Positions 1 to 6,616 are shown, counted from the stretch's first letter. The stretch: 8,042 nt of DNA from a bacterium (GCA_025453735.1 JALOPY010000105.1:1-8042), one strand, 5' to 3'. Numbers and translations are program-made. Notes: generated by a model not told the origin, from the sequence alone.

Positions 1-790
1 AAGTGATATATTTTCTGCCATAACTGATGCTGGTATTTTCCGGAACCTGCTTGATATAATTTACCCGCGATTTCAGCGTCATTGCCGGCGTGATCGGGAT
101 ACTTTCGGTCGTCTCAGTTGAGGGATAGTAACCATACATCATCACTCCGGGGCGAACCATGTCGAGATAGGTTTCAGGCAAATCCAGAATTGCGCCGCTG
201 TTGGCAGCGTGCTTTAAAGGAATGTGAATTTGCTCATTGTCCAATTGCTGAATGATCTCTTTGAATCGAGCAAATTGCAAATTCGCGTATGCTTTATCTC
301 GCTCATCTGAAGTTGCAAAATGCGTGTATAAACCATGCAGATCGATGCCGTCTAATTTTTTTATCTGCTTAATAAATTTCACTGCATTTTCCCACTCCAC
401 GCCAACTCGTCCCATCCCGGTATCGACCTTGACATGAATTCGAGCTGGCTGCTGAAAACTAACAGCGATTTTTGATAGAGCCCGCGCAAGCTGATCAGTA
501 TAAACCGTAACTTCTAATTTATATTTTAAAACATCGAGCAACTGTTCTTCAAATACGCCGCCAAATACCAGAATAGGCTCCAAAAAACCCTGGCGCCGCA
601 GCGCAATGCCTTCTTCTACCAGAGCCACGCCCAGGTAAGTTGCGCCATTTTCAAGTGCAGTCCTGGCAACAGCAGCCGCGCCATGCCCGTAGCCATCGGC
701 TTTGACAACTGCCATAACCTGGGCGGGATTTATGGCACGAATATTCTGTGCAATCGCTTCAAGATCAATCTCTGCAAAAGTGGGACGCAA
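1..790 (-). CDS. alr: Alanine racemase, partial (C-terminus beyond left edge)
   Basis: This PLP-dependent enzyme interconverts L- and D-alanine in the cytoplasm, supplying D-Ala for peptidoglycan. About 263 residues are visible, all in one open frame, against a usual length of about 370. The PLP-binding lysine sits in VVKADGYGHG (Lys30). VDTGMGRVG, with the conserved arginine, lies near residues 120-128. The second catalytic base is the tyrosine of ISYGR (Tyr257), close to the left edge. The spacing between Lys and Tyr matches the Geobacillus enzyme (Lys39/Tyr265). The remaining beta-barrel domain lies outside the window. I chose the TTG at 790 because GGAGGA (794-799) precedes it and the resulting start, LRPTFAEIDLEAI, fits the family. 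An in-frame TTG at 811 has no such site, and a stop lies just before it. The gene is last of the visible operon, 33 bases after prfB. Identity is near certain; the start is likely. Confidence 0.95.
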   Translation of the reverse strand, partial: MRPTFAEIDLEAIAQNIRAINPAQVMAVVKADGYGHGAAAVARTALENGATYLGVALVEEGIALRRQGFLEPILVFGGVFEEQLLDVLKYKLEVTVYTDQLARALSKIAVSFQQPARIHVKVDTGMGRVGVEWENAVKFIKQIKKLDGIDLHGLYTHFATSDERDKAYANLQFARFKEIIQQLDNEQIHIPLKHAANSGAILDLPETYLDMVRPGVMMYGYYPSTETTESIPITPAMTLKSRVNYIKQVPENTSISYGRKYIT

Positions 791-823
791 ACTTCCTCCA
801 TCAAAGAACAACGTGGTGCATTA

Positions 824-1925
824 CTATTTTTTAAAGCCGTTCATCAAAAACGCCTGAATGAATTGGTCAAGATCGCCATCCATGACATTCTGAATATTGC
901 TGGTCTCGACTTTGGTTCGGTGATCTTTCACCAAATTATAGGGATGAAAAACATACGATCGGATTTGATGTCCCCAGGCAATATCTTTCTTCGATTTTTC
1001 CAGTTCCTGAAGCTTCTTTTCTTCCTCTTCCTTCTTCTTCTGGTACAGCCGCGACATTAAAATTTTCATCGCATTGTCACGATTCATGTGTTGTGATCGC
1101 TCGCTCTGGCATTGCACGACAATGCCTGTTGGAAAATGAGTGATTCGAACGGCAGAACTGGTTTTATTGACATGTTGCCCACCCGCGCCGCTGGCTCGAA
1201 ACGTGTCCACCCGAATATCGGCCGGGCTCACTGTAATTTCAATATCATTAGCGATCTCCGGATAAACAAATACCGACGCGAACGACGTGTGGCGCCGGCT
1301 GTTTGCGTCGAAAGGCGAAATGCGCACCAAGCGATGGACCCCGATGTCGGCTTTCAAATACCCATAAGCATATTCGCCGGTCACTTCGATGGTGGCGCTT
1401 TTTATGCCGGCTTCTTCGCCTGACTGCATATCGAGAATTTCAGCTTTGAAGCCTTTGCGCTCGATCCATCGCAGGTACATCCGCAGCAGCATCTGAGCCC
1501 AATCCTGACTTTCGGTTCCTCCAGCCCCCGGGTGAATTGTCAAAATCGCGCTTAAATGATCATCAGGATCACCAAGCATTTTTTGAAATTCGATCTTATC
1601 CAGTTGTTCGGAAAGTGACTGAATTTCCGATTGCACTTCTTTTATAAATTGCTGGTCATCTTCTGCTTCGGAGAGATCCAGTATTTCTGCTATATAAGTC
1701 GCTTTCTTCGATAATCTCTGCCACAGTTCAACACTATTCTTGCGAACATTAATATCACGCATCACTTCCTGGGCTTTGTCTTTATCGCTCCAGAAGTCAG
1801 TTTTCAATGTATCGGCTTCCAACCTTAGTATTTCTTCGCTCTTCTTTTCTATTTCAAAGATAACCTCGTAATTCATCGATTCGTCGTTTCAGGTCTGCCA
1901 ATGCAACTTTAATTTCCTCTATCAT
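824..1925 (-). CDS. prfB: Peptide chain release factor 2, expressed by programmed +1 frameshift
   Basis: RF2 reads UGA and UAA stop codons in the ribosomal A site and triggers peptide release. The gene lies in two frames. Codons 1-23 run from ATG 1925 (MIEEIKVALADLKRRIDELR then GYL) to CTT at 1857-1859, followed by an in-frame TGA at 1854-1856. Skipping one base continues with EIEKKSEEIL from 1855 to the TAG at 824. The product has 366 residues, essentially the length of E. coli RF2 (365). The stop-codon-reading SPF tripeptide is at 203-205 and the catalytic GGQ at 248-250 in ASGAGGQHVNKTSSAV, matching E. coli 205-207 and 250-252. The residue equivalent to E. coli position 246 is alanine, not the threonine of K-12. 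An in-frame ATG at 1876 gives a 350-residue single-frame reading, but this lacks the true N-terminus and is an artefact. AGAGGAA (1934-1940) lies 8 bases before the ATG and overlaps the stop of the upstream gene, so translational coupling is likely. Confidence 0.96.
1854..1867 (-). promoter_or_regulatory. prfB programmed +1 frameshift site (autoregulatory)
   Basis: Read on the minus strand, the site is GAGGTTATCTTTGA: a Shine-Dalgarno-like GAGGT, then TAT, the slippery codon CTT, and an in-frame TGA. It differs little from the E. coli site AGGGGGTATCTTTGA. The protein reads continuously (LRGYL|EIEKK) only if the ribosome shifts +1 at CTT. In the known mechanism, low RF2 leaves the UGA unread long enough for the shift, so RF2 controls its own synthesis. 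The base after the stop is A here, where E. coli has C. Confidence 0.95.
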
Positions 1926-1933
1926 TCTTTCAG

Positions 1934-1940
1934 TTCCTCT
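1934..1940 (-). promoter_or_regulatory. prfB ribosome-binding site overlapping the upstream stop codon
   Basis: AGAGGAA on the minus strand lies 8 bases before the prfB ATG at 1925. Its first two bases fall inside the TAG stop (1939-1941) of the spoIID-like gene. Ribosomes ending on the first gene would be placed at the prfB start, and this site supports 1925 as the prfB start. Confidence 0.75.
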
Positions 1941-3561
1941 AATAAATTTTTTTAAGTTCAACATTTTGAAAATAGTGCATTAAAATTTCCTCATGATCGC
2001 TTCCGTTAAACGCCATATTAATTCCACCGGTCAGGCACAATCCAACGCCATGCCCATTTCCCGCGCCTTTAAAAGTAAAGCCAATTGGAAATCCATCATC
2101 ATCGTTTTGTTTTTCAATACTAAAACATGAGCTGGGCAGCCCGCCAGGCGCCAGTATTTTTCGAATGGTATGTTCGCCATTGAGGACCAGGTTTTTATTG
2201 CTCGCGAGTATTTCAAGCTCAAGTATCCTGCCCGAAACGCCGATTCGAACCGGGACGATGTCAAACAAATCGCCGATATCATTCCCGGTGGCTGAATTGA
2301 TGATTGCTTCCAACTCATTCCTCTCGTAGGGCACTCGCCATCTGAAATGGGATCTGAGCGCCTGGAAGTGATTATTGGCATCATGAACCTTTGAGAGATT
2401 GCAATAAACGTCCGGTTCATCACGAACCCATTGCTTTAAATTTTCTTCGGATGTCAGATCGATGGGACCTTCATTTTGGTTGTGATTTTCCCCATCAAAA
2501 ATTGCCGGGTATGGATCCGAATTTTCTTCCTGAGTGAGATTATGCAATGCCTCTGTGTGTCCGCCACAAACCAGCGTATAATTGGCATCAACTACGCCCC
2601 GATTATTTCGAAGCACGACTCCCATCGTCTGCTGGACCGCTTTTGAAAAAATCTCAGGCAATTCCCGAATGCCAATGAATGCCTGGCAATGAGATCCGGC
2701 ACAGAGGTGAAAAGTGTCATCCGAATGCTTTACGCCAAGAGACGCAATGGTTCTGCTTCGCACCGCTATTGCCTGGGCTTTGACTAATTCGATCGGGTAT
2801 TCCGATTTGACCTCGAGTGCGACCACCGATTCAATATATTTCTCTAATGGCATCTCACATATAATGAGAATTTTTCCTTCGCTGGTACTGCGGAATTCTA
2901 TGGGACCTCGAAAAGTACGATGCCTGATGCCTGAATGGTGGACATCGCTTTCTCCTCCGGTATCATAAATGTACGTGAGAACCTCAGGGGATTCCGGGAC
3001 AATTCGAATGATATTTTCAGTCTCACCAAGCTTCTCAAAATCAGAATCAAACAACTCTAATTTTGCCTGCGGCTCATGGATTTTTTCTTTGACAATCCGG
3101 TATGAAAAATTGGTCAGGCGTTCCCGCGCAAAATCCAATGCTTCCTTTTCAGAGGGCAATTCATCCACGACCACCCAACATTGCGTATTTTCATTGACAA
3201 TGCGCTCGCCAAAATATAATTTTCCGCCGAGCGTTTTAATCCTTGTTCCGATCCCCCGTTCGATCAGCGCATATTCTAACTCATGGGCTTCGTGCCGCTT
3301 CATGAATTTCCCGAGCAAAATATTGTAAACATATTTCGCGGGTTGTTTCGGCGTGATTCTAATCCGCCATTTGACTGGCGAAGCCACTTCTTTAAGTATG
3401 GGGATTCCCTGGTCATTTAGCACGGAGAATCGACCCGTCGCTTTGAACTCCACTGAATCGCGGTTTTCCATTAAGCCAATTCGCAAAATCGGCATATCTT
3501 CGGTGCTGGTAAAACTGACCTGGCTTTCATTTCCAGAATTTTCTGGCTTATCACCCGACAT
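1939..3561 (-). CDS. SpoIID/LytB-domain protein (probable peptidoglycan-processing enzyme)
   Basis: The start is ATG 3561, giving 540 residues. SpoIID-family members cut glycan strands as lytic transglycosylases. Family landmarks are clear: PLEKYIESVVALEVKSEYP (about 238-256) with the glutamate at 250 in the position of the essential SpoIID Glu, then KAQAIAVRSRT, the cysteine pair CAGSHC (287-292) followed by QAF, the CGGHTE box (332-337), SGRILEL, and the C-terminal GNGHGVGL (501-508) followed by EILMHYF. The GHG box has GNGHG where GWGHG is commoner. Residues about 65-150 alternate short hydrophobic strands and helices in a way that could be SPOR-like, but that is a guess. No signal peptide or membrane segment is visible, which is odd for a wall enzyme. 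An in-frame ATG at 3609 would give 556 residues, but its leader would be only about 8 bases. ATG 3561 has AGAGGTGG just before it and a leader of about 55 bases. It is the first gene of the operon with prfB and alr. Confidence 0.88.
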   Translation of the reverse strand: MSGDKPENSGNESQVSFTSTEDMPILRIGLMENRDSVEFKATGRFSVLNDQGIPILKEVASPVKWRIRITPKQPAKYVYNILLGKFMKRHEAHELEYALIERGIGTRIKTLGGKLYFGERIVNENTQCWVVVDELPSEKEALDFARERLTNFSYRIVKEKIHEPQAKLELFDSDFEKLGETENIIRIVPESPEVLTYIYDTGGESDVHHSGIRHRTFRGPIEFRSTSEGKILIICEMPLEKYIESVVALEVKSEYPIELVKAQAIAVRSRTIASLGVKHSDDTFHLCAGSHCQAFIGIRELPEIFSKAVQQTMGVVLRNNRGVVDANYTLVCGGHTEALHNLTQEENSDPYPAIFDGENHNQNEGPIDLTSEENLKQWVRDEPDVYCNLSKVHDANNHFQALRSHFRWRVPYERNELEAIINSATGNDIGDLFDIVPVRIGVSGRILELEILASNKNLVLNGEHTIRKILAPGGLPSSCFSIEKQNDDDGFPIGFTFKGAGNGHGVGLCLTGGINMAFNGSDHEEILMHYFQNVELKKIY

Positions 3562-3563
3562 TT

Positions 3564-3571
3564 CCACCTCT
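3564..3571 (-). promoter_or_regulatory. Ribosome-binding site deciding the spoIID-like start
   Basis: AGAGGTGG on the minus strand ends two bases before ATG 3561. The upstream in-frame ATGs at 3609 and 3600 have no comparable site, so this favours the 540-residue product over the 556-residue one. Confidence 0.6.
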
Positions 3572-3623
3572 AAATTATCCACATTGTAATCCTGGCACAT
3601 GCTATGCAAATCTTAGTGCGTTA

Positions 3624-3652
3624 AATATACAATATTTTTCTTTAATAGTCAA
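3624..3652 (-). promoter_or_regulatory. Sigma-70-type promoter for the spoIID-like/prfB/alr operon
   Basis: On the minus strand, TTGACT (3647-3652) is followed by exactly 17 bases and TATATT (3624-3629). This is one base from consensus at -35 and close to consensus at -10. Transcription would begin near 3617, giving a leader of about 55 bases to the ATG at 3561. The spacer is very A/T-rich. Confidence 0.75.
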
Positions 3653-4018
3653 GATTTAAAAAAGGACATAGCTTTGCCCGCATTGACTCATAACTAAAGG
3701 ATTTCCCTGACAATGAGAAACAGAACAATCGGAGTTTAAACGGAGTTACTAGTGACATAATAATTCCTTAAAAAGAGCGCTGTGAGTTCCTGTGGTTGAA
3801 GAGTATCCATTAGCGCCGTTGCTCCTGGCAAAAATTCTTTGTTTTTTTCGCCCCAATAGACTTTAAAATTTTGATATACTGCAAACGGTCATAAATTGAA
3901 CATTCTTTTATTGTCATTGCGAGGCGTTTTTTGCCGAAGCTGAAAGTTTAATTTATGCCCGTGCAAAGTATTCCACAATAGACATAGCCCATTCATAAGG
4001 TACAGGAGGACAATCCCG

Positions 4019-4050
4019 GATTGACGATCGCTCAAAATGATCAGTCAATC
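4019..4050. repeat. Inverted repeat / hairpin, 11 bp with one bulge
   Basis: GATTGACGATC (4019-4029) faces GATCAGTCAATC (4039-4050) across a nine-base loop. Pairing is complete except for one bulged A. No T-run follows on either strand, so it is not an obvious terminator. It could be a protein-binding palindrome, a structured leader element or part of a decayed mobile repeat. Confidence 0.65.
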
Positions 4051-4065
4051 GCTCTTATCACCCAT

Positions 4066-4175
4066 TGAGGTTTTACAAAAAAAAATAAATCCTCAGTCTC
4101 AGGTGTATAAACCTGGTTTCTGGCAGAAACCAGGTTTATTATCCACCTGTAAGTGAGCTTTTGCAAAAAAAATAA
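4066..4175. repeat. Imperfect direct repeat flanking the 4100-4149 hairpin
   Basis: Copy 1 (4066-4088) begins TGAGGTTTTAC and continues with nine A then TAA. Copy 2 (4154-4175) begins TGAGCTTTTGC and continues with eight A then TAA. They differ at two substitutions and one A of run length. They bracket the nested palindrome on both sides, which suggests a composite unit or an insertion with duplicated flanks. The A-runs make chance similarity easier. Confidence 0.5.
4100..4149. repeat. Nested palindrome with a perfect 15-bp inverted repeat
   Basis: ATAAACCTGGTTTCT (4107-4121) and AGAAACCAGGTTTAT (4125-4139) are exact reverse complements around the three-base loop GGC. An outer pair, CAGGTG (4100-4105) and CACCTG (4144-4149), extends the stem across a small asymmetric bulge. 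No T-run follows directly on either strand, so it does not look like a terminator. Symmetry of this size fits a dispersed REP- or MITE-like hairpin or a structured RNA. It lies just upstream of the ATPase promoter. Confidence 0.8.
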
Positions 4176-4183
4176 CTTTTCGC

Positions 4184-4212
4184 TTGCTTTGAGTTATCGA
4201 GCTTCTTATATT
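4184..4212 (+). promoter_or_regulatory. Sigma-70-type promoter for the OLD-like ATPase gene
   Basis: TTGCTT (4184-4189), a 17-base spacer and TATATT (4207-4212) make a good promoter. The expected start is near 4219, giving a leader of about 40 bases to ATG 4261. It is divergent from the spoIID operon promoter and lies just after the hairpin and direct-repeat cluster. Confidence 0.6.
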
Positions 4213-4260
4213 TAGCCTTAATTCTATCTCCCAAAAACCCTATTCAAAGAGAAATTGACC

Positions 4261-5406
4261 ATGACCATCTCAAATGTATTTATTCGGGCTTTTAAATCTA
4301 TCCTGGAACTCACCGTTCCTTTCGATCCAAAAATTACGGTTCTGATCGGTCCCAATGAAAGTGGCAAAACGAATCTGTTAAAATCATTAGTCTCGTTCGA
4401 TCCGGATACCCCATTCGATACATTGCTGACCTGCCAATATTCTGACTATTACTATCAGAAAAAGTGTCCTGAAATCGCAATAGAGTTCTCTAATATCTCG
4501 AAAGAAAATCGTGCCCGGCTCGTGCAAATTTCTGAAGCATTTAAAAACGTCGAATCATTTTTTATTAAAAAAATAGGACCGGAGATTAGCGATTATACGT
4601 TGTTGATTGCTGATAAAGAAACACCAATCGCTGATATGGGCAAGCTGCTGCAATGCTTACCCAAAATAGTTTATTTCGACGAAATCCCACTTATCAAAAA
4701 CCGCGTCGACTATTACAGTCTGGTGGATGGCAGACCTGGTTATAATACTGAAAGAAATCTGCTTAAAATAGGCGGATTGGATGACTTTGATATTATTTTT
4801 GAAGATTCCACACGAGGAAGAAGAACATCGGAAGAAGCTGGTCGAATGATTACCGAGCAGATCCGGCGTGTCTGGTCTCAGGAGCCGACCATCGAGATCA
4901 AGCTGAATGTCAATGGCAAAGCGCTTTATATTGACATCACCGATGATACCACTGTTTTCGATACGCCCGAATCACGCAGTCTTGGATTTCGATGGTATCT
5001 ATCGTTCTACATCAATTTGCTTGCCCAATCATACGAAGCAAAAACGAATGAGTATGTTTTTCTCATTGATGAACCAGGAATTCATCTCCATCCCTCGGGG
5101 CAGAAAGATCTGGTGAAAGTATTGGAAAATCTGGCATCAAAAAATCAATTAATTTTTACCACTCACTCTCCATTTATGATCAATCGGGAGTTCCCACAGC
5201 GGGTCCGGCTGGTAACCAAAACGAAAGAGGGAACGCGAATCGATAATGAATGTTACCGACATAACTGGAAACCGCTTCGCAAGTCGATTGGATTGATGAT
5301 TGGAGATCTGCTGTTTTTCAGCGACAGCGGAATGATCCTCGAAGTGCCCAAAGGGAAATTCTCCCTGAAAGATAAAATTCGCTTCTGGAATAAGGAGAAA
5401 GAATAG
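4261..5406 (+). CDS. OLD/RecF-like AAA ATPase, apparently lacking its TOPRIM domain
   Basis: The product has 381 residues from ATG 4261; a TTG two codons earlier is possible, and the ribosome-binding site (AAAGAGAAA) is weak. It is an ABC/SMC-type ATPase of the OLD group. An N-terminal strand (ISNVFIRAFKSI) leads to Walker A GPNESGKT (30-37). The middle part includes PKIVYFDEIPLI (about 134-145) and an arm-like region. Next come a signature-like SRSLGFRWYLSFY (about 238-250), Walker B VFLIDEP (266-272) followed by GIHLHPSGQ, and the switch segment FTTHSPFMI (about 299-307). In OLD proteins the next segment, resembling GDLLFFSDSGMIL, runs straight into a TOPRIM nuclease domain opening with a V-E-G motif. 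Here it reads ILEVPKGKF and ends 19 residues later. The sequence as given contains only the ATPase half. The gene has its own promoter and no obvious operon partner, and the next gene is 210 bases away. The substrate is unknown; a link to phage defence or DNA repair is by family only. Confidence 0.82.
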   Translation: MTISNVFIRAFKSILELTVPFDPKITVLIGPNESGKTNLLKSLVSFDPDTPFDTLLTCQYSDYYYQKKCPEIAIEFSNISKENRARLVQISEAFKNVESFFIKKIGPEISDYTLLIADKETPIADMGKLLQCLPKIVYFDEIPLIKNRVDYYSLVDGRPGYNTERNLLKIGGLDDFDIIFEDSTRGRRTSEEAGRMITEQIRRVWSQEPTIEIKLNVNGKALYIDITDDTTVFDTPESRSLGFRWYLSFYINLLAQSYEAKTNEYVFLIDEPGIHLHPSGQKDLVKVLENLASKNQLIFTTHSPFMINREFPQRVRLVTKTKEGTRIDNECYRHNWKPLRKSIGLMIGDLLFFSDSGMILEVPKGKFSLKDKIRFWNKEKE

Positions 5407-5464
5407 CGCTGCCAGGCACGACCAATCTGGCGGCATGGCTACGAACGATTAAACTATTTATCAA

Positions 5465-5581
5465 TCTCCGAGGATGCGGAGAGCGCTGAATATAACAGAA
5501 GGGAATAAAAATAGATTTTCCAAATTTGCGGATAAAACTCTTGCTTGCTCCAAAATTCCTCTGCGAACTCTGCGTTGAGGA
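5465..5581. repeat. Decayed inverted-repeat element of the 'CTCTGCG' type
   Basis: GCGGAGAGCGCTGA (5476-5489) and TCTGCGAACTCTGC (5560-5573) pair at 10 of 14 positions when one is reversed and complemented, forming imperfect ends about 100 bases apart. The left side also has a short TCTCCG/CGGAGA stem (5465-5482). This 'GCGGAGAGCGC...CTCTGCGAACTCTGCGTTGAGG' wording resembles dispersed intergenic repeats I have seen in many environmental genomes; that comparison is from memory. It fills most of the spacer between the ATPase and the hydrolase genes. No clear promoter for the downstream gene is visible in this spacer. Confidence 0.5.
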
Positions 5582-5616
5582 GCACAAAATATCAAATCCA
5601 AAAACTTATTACTTTG

Positions 5617-6576
5617 ATGAATAAAAGTGTGACGACTGATCTGCAAAATACAATTTGTGATGTTCCCGGCATAAAAGTCGGGCACGTTCAAAATCACGAA
5701 GCGAGAACCGGTTGCACCGTTATCCTCCCGGATATGCCTGTCGTGGCGGGAGTAGATGTTCGCGGTCTCGCACCAGGAACGCGGGAATTGGATTTATTAG
5801 ATCCAGTGCGACAAGTCGAGCATATTCATGCCATCGTCCTCACCGGCGGGAGCGCCTTTGGTCTGGATGCTGCCTGTGGCGTCGTCAAATTTTTGGAAGA
5901 ACAGGGGATCGGTTATGATACCGGAGTTGCGCGAGTGCCAATCGTTCCTGCGGCGGTAATCTACGACCTGGCTGTCGGCTCACCAGATATTCGACCGGAT
6001 CTGCAGATGGGCTATCTTGCTGCGAGCAATGCTTCCTTGAAGAATGGTGATATTGGATTAGTTGGCGCTGGAACCGGAGCGACTGTCGGCAAATTTGCGG
6101 GACAACGTTTTGCAATGAATGGCGGGATTGGAACGTGTTCAGTTTTAATTGATGAAACTATTGTTATCGGCGCCCTGGTCGTCGTAAATTCCCTGGGCAA
6201 TATTATCAATCCTGAAACTGGAAAGACAATTGCCGGAGCACGCAATCCCAATACCCGTCATTTTATCGATCCCATTTCCTTTTTGAAAGCGCCAAACAAT
6301 TTTTCCTTTGCCCAATTCACCAACACGACATTAGCCGTCGTCGCGACGAATGCTCAATTGAGCAAAGCAGATGCAAAAAAATTAGCCCAGATGGCGACGA
6401 GCGGAATAACCACCACGACCCTGCCCGCGCACACTCCTTTTGATGGCGATGTTGTATTCGCCATTTCCACCGGGGAAAATCCTGCCGTGGATCTGATTCG
6501 GTTAGGATCGCTGGCTGCTCAATTAGTCTCCCACGCAATCATTCAGGCAGTGAATTGCTCAAATCCTGCTGAATAA
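5617..6576 (+). CDS. P1-family (DmpA/NylC-like) N-terminal-nucleophile hydrolase
   Basis: This is a 319-residue member of peptidase family S58, which includes the aminopeptidase DmpA, beta-peptidyl aminopeptidases and the nylon-oligomer hydrolase NylC. These are made as one chain that cuts itself; the new N-terminal Ser or Thr is then the nucleophile. Landmarks are TICDVPGIKVGH (about 12-23), ARTGCTVILPD, LTGGSAFGLDAA (75-86), LVGAGTGATVGK (148-159), VVVNSLGNIINP (188-199) and FTNTTLAVVATNAQL (234-248). By comparison with DmpA and NylC the likely cut is Asn236|Thr237, giving chains of about 236 and 83 residues. The C-terminal THTPFDGD-like segment (AHTPFDGDVVFAISTGE, 271-287) is also typical. 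ATG 5617 fits because the conserved domain starts almost at once, though no good ribosome-binding site precedes it. A TTG at 5545 lies inside the upstream repeat and is unlikely. No signal peptide is seen. The real substrate cannot be read from sequence. Confidence 0.9.
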   Translation: MNKSVTTDLQNTICDVPGIKVGHVQNHEARTGCTVILPDMPVVAGVDVRGLAPGTRELDLLDPVRQVEHIHAIVLTGGSAFGLDAACGVVKFLEEQGIGYDTGVARVPIVPAAVIYDLAVGSPDIRPDLQMGYLAASNASLKNGDIGLVGAGTGATVGKFAGQRFAMNGGIGTCSVLIDETIVIGALVVVNSLGNIINPETGKTIAGARNPNTRHFIDPISFLKAPNNFSFAQFTNTTLAVVATNAQLSKADAKKLAQMATSGITTTTLPAHTPFDGDVVFAISTGENPAVDLIRLGSLAAQLVSHAIIQAVNCSNPAE

Positions 6577-6580
6577 AAAA

Positions 6581-6616
6581 ATAGGCGATCGCAGAACAGT
6601 TGTCCTGGTCGCCTAT
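6581..6616. terminator. Bidirectional hairpin terminator between convergent genes
   Basis: ATAGGCGA (6581-6588) pairs exactly with TCGCCTAT (6609-6616), and the interior CAGAACA/TGTCCTG (6592-6598/6601-6607) can add to the stem. Downstream on the plus strand is AATTATTTTTATAC. On the minus strand the stem is followed directly by TTTTTTATTC. It lies five bases after the hydrolase stop codon and can also end transcripts arriving from the regulator gene on the other strand, where the T-run is better. Confidence 0.75.

Larger units (their letters stand above)
3653..4183. other. Gene-free intergenic region between divergent promoters
   Basis: There is no convincing ORF on either strand between the two divergent promoters. 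The left part (about 3653-3900) shows no structure beyond a stop-free minus-strand stretch of about 50 codons with no start. At 3912-3940 the text GTCATTGCGAGGCG followed by GCCGAAGC resembles one end of the common 'TCATTGCGAGG...CGAAGC' dispersed repeats, in decayed form. The right part (4019-4175) holds two hairpins and an imperfect direct repeat, listed separately. No tRNA or recognised riboswitch is visible. Confidence 0.6.

Noticed and set aside
683..1060. Plus-strand 125-codon ORF over the alr/prfB junction
   Set aside because: It is antisense to two certain genes, and its leucine/phenylalanine-rich end only mirrors the Lys/Glu-rich helix of RF2.
824..1876. prfB starting at ATG 1876 as a simple 350-residue gene
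   Set aside because: The first seven residues are out of frame with the conserved RF2 N-terminus, and an intact frameshift site plus a proper upstream start explain the gene better.
2031..2423. Minus-strand 130-codon ORF inside the spoIID-like gene
   Set aside because: It lies in another frame of a clearly conserved gene, has no recognisable motif, and is a shadow reading.
3824..3842. TGGCAAAAATTCTTTG as a sigma-54 (-24/-12) promoter, tempting because of the nearby activator-like regulator
   Set aside because: The GG-N10-GC spacing fails: the -12 GC is replaced by TT. No gene follows at a suitable distance.
3748..3888. Minus-strand stop-free stretch of about 50 codons reading like protein (contains YWGEKNKEFLPGATALMD)
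   Set aside because: It has no start codon near its beginning and no ribosome-binding site, and an open stretch this long is expected by chance in six frames of about 650 bases. It could be a relic but is not supported.
4100..4149. Rho-independent terminator
   Set aside because: No T-run follows the stem directly on either strand, and there is no gene immediately upstream for it to end.
4066..4175. CRISPR-like repeat unit
   Set aside because: There are only two copies of about 22 bases, with A-runs, and no spacers or cas genes.
5411..5431. GCCAG/CTGGC hairpin just after the ATPase stop as its terminator
   Set aside because: The stem is only five base pairs with an 11-base loop, and no T-run follows.
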